Of a stretch of 64,000 bases of DNA, positions 63,323 through 64,000 are shown one piece after another. Position numbers and translations under genes: made by a program. This DNA comes from an uncultured Shimia sp. (GTDB lineage Bacteria; Pseudomonadota; Alphaproteobacteria; Rhodobacterales; Rhodobacteraceae), in contig NZ_CANLRL010000004.1 of the NCBI RefSeq assembly GCF_947493595.1, forward strand, positions 79,201-143,200. Direction: 5' to 3'. Positions within the stretch are counted from its first letter, which is position 1. Each line of letters starts with the position of its first letter. A model generated the notes under the pieces. It made no database searches. It worked only from the letters and a program-made list of their open reading frames with translations, and had not been told where the DNA came from.

Positions 63323-64000
63323 ATGTTGACTGAAGCTTCATTGTCCGCGTTTTTCCATTTGGCTGAAACGTCTAGTTTTCAAGAAGCTGCGCGGCGGATG
63401 GGTGTCTCCAACGCGTCCCTGACCCGCTACATCGCGCAGGCGGAGGAAGAGGCGGGGGTGGCGCTGTTTTTACGGACTCGAAACAACTGTAAGCTGACTA
63501 GAGTTGGTCTAGAATTCTTTCCCCTGGCGCAGCGGTTGGAACAGGATCTGCGGCGGTTTTCCCGTCAGGTGGATGTTTTGAGAGAGGGCGGTGGGCAGCA
63601 GTTGCGCGTGGCGTGCGGGCCTTTGGTGCCGCGGGCCCTGGTGGCGCCGGTGACACAGGCGGTCCTGCGGGAGCTGCCGGAGATGCGGTTGCATCTGGAG
63701 GTCAACGCACGCATGGCGCCACTGGAGAAAGTGCTCAGCGGGGAGATGGATATTTTTATCGGTGATCTGACACACACGCCGGAGGCGGAAGGCGTGGAGA
63801 TCGTGGTGATGGAAAAACGCCCCGTGATGTTTGTCGCCCACCCGGATCATCCTGTGCATGCGCTGGGCACATGTTCGTTGGCGGATGTGTTGCAGTTCCC
63901 GCTGGCGTCTGGGCATTTGCACAAACACTGGCGTGCGACTTTTACCAAGCTGTTGGGCGGAGATCAGGCAGCTGCGGATAAGGTTAGCCTGTTGCCGCAG
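63323..64000 (+). CDS. LysR-family transcriptional regulator (truncated by window end)
   Basis: An open frame of 226 codons with no stop before the window ends. The first 60 residues form a LysR HTH (LSAFFHLAETSSFQEAARRM, GVSNASLTRYIAQAEE); the rest is the start of a periplasmic-binding-like effector domain (LRVACGPLVP, MDIFIGDLTH). ATG at 63323 has only a weak ribosome site. It is divergent from the sulfatase gene and probably regulates it. The 3' end lies outside. Confidence 0.88.
   Translation, partial: MLTEASLSAFFHLAETSSFQEAARRMGVSNASLTRYIAQAEEEAGVALFLRTRNNCKLTRVGLEFFPLAQRLEQDLRRFSRQVDVLREGGGQQLRVACGPLVPRALVAPVTQAVLRELPEMRLHLEVNARMAPLEKVLSGEMDIFIGDLTHTPEAEGVEIVVMEKRPVMFVAHPDHPVHALGTCSLADVLQFPLASGHLHKHWRATFTKLLGGDQAAADKVSLLPQ

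Overview
The window looks like a chromosomal segment of a marine alphaproteobacterium of the Rhodobacteraceae (roseobacter type). The basis is about 60% GC, a 5-aminolevulinate synthase (the C4 haem pathway) with an FnrL-type box upstream, the amiC/mrcA/prfB cell-wall neighbourhood, a release factor 2 gene without programmed frameshift, a single-cysteine DksA, a TakP-like TRAP transporter, and intergenic repeat families of a kind common in this group. Genus assignment is not possible from this sequence alone. No phage, insertion sequence, CRISPR array or replication origin was seen.

Layout. 1-1,070: tRNA-Val, a small lipoprotein gene and two identical tRNA-Asp genes. 1,091-6,561: M20 peptidase, hemA, a RodZ-like protein and ispG. 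6,562-10,100: a repeat, a DsbA-like protein co-transcribed with a BepA-like M48 protease, then an aminotransferase. 10,173-21,196: the conserved amidase, PBP1A and prfB genes, interrupted by accessory genes (Nudix, FkbM methyltransferase, GST, MarR, isochorismatase-like hydrolase, and a periplasmic sensor protein next to a chemotaxis receptor). 21,294-27,290: amidase, DUF2189 membrane protein, PNPOx-like protein, and an XRE regulator/Rieske oxygenase/small-protein set. 27,312-29,778: ilvI-ilvN behind a leader-peptide attenuator. 30,424-37,290: two-component system divergent from a TRAP transporter operon. 37,393-45,649: small membrane proteins, YbaK-like deacylase, glnE, RlmI-like methyltransferase and a PIN protein. 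45,652-50,570: M48 peptidase and a MoxR/GNAT/DUF2927 lipoprotein/55-aa membrane protein/VWA gene run. 50,757-55,821: dksA, a flavin monooxygenase, and oxyR divergent from katG. 55,825-60,726: DUF2269 and SDR-DoxX proteins, a GyrI-like protein, uspA and an alanine/Na+ symporter. 60,748-64,000: zinT with a Zur box, a frameshifted sulfatase, and a LysR gene that runs off the window.

Functional links. Several regulatory circuits can be read directly: oxygen control of hemA, attenuation of branched-chain amino-acid synthesis, OxyR/KatG peroxide defence, zinc control of zinT, MarR autoregulation, and a sensor kinase probably controlling the adjacent organic-acid TRAP transporter. Two intergenic repeat families cross the window. 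One has four copies, all just downstream of plus-strand stop codons, and in three of them the second hairpin changes sequence while still pairing. No entirely new system can be proven from sequence alone. The best candidates for follow-up are the double-hairpin repeat, the MoxR/VWA/lipoprotein gene run, the paired stand-alone sensor and chemoreceptor, and the paired 17-bp palindromes upstream of the DUF2852 gene.
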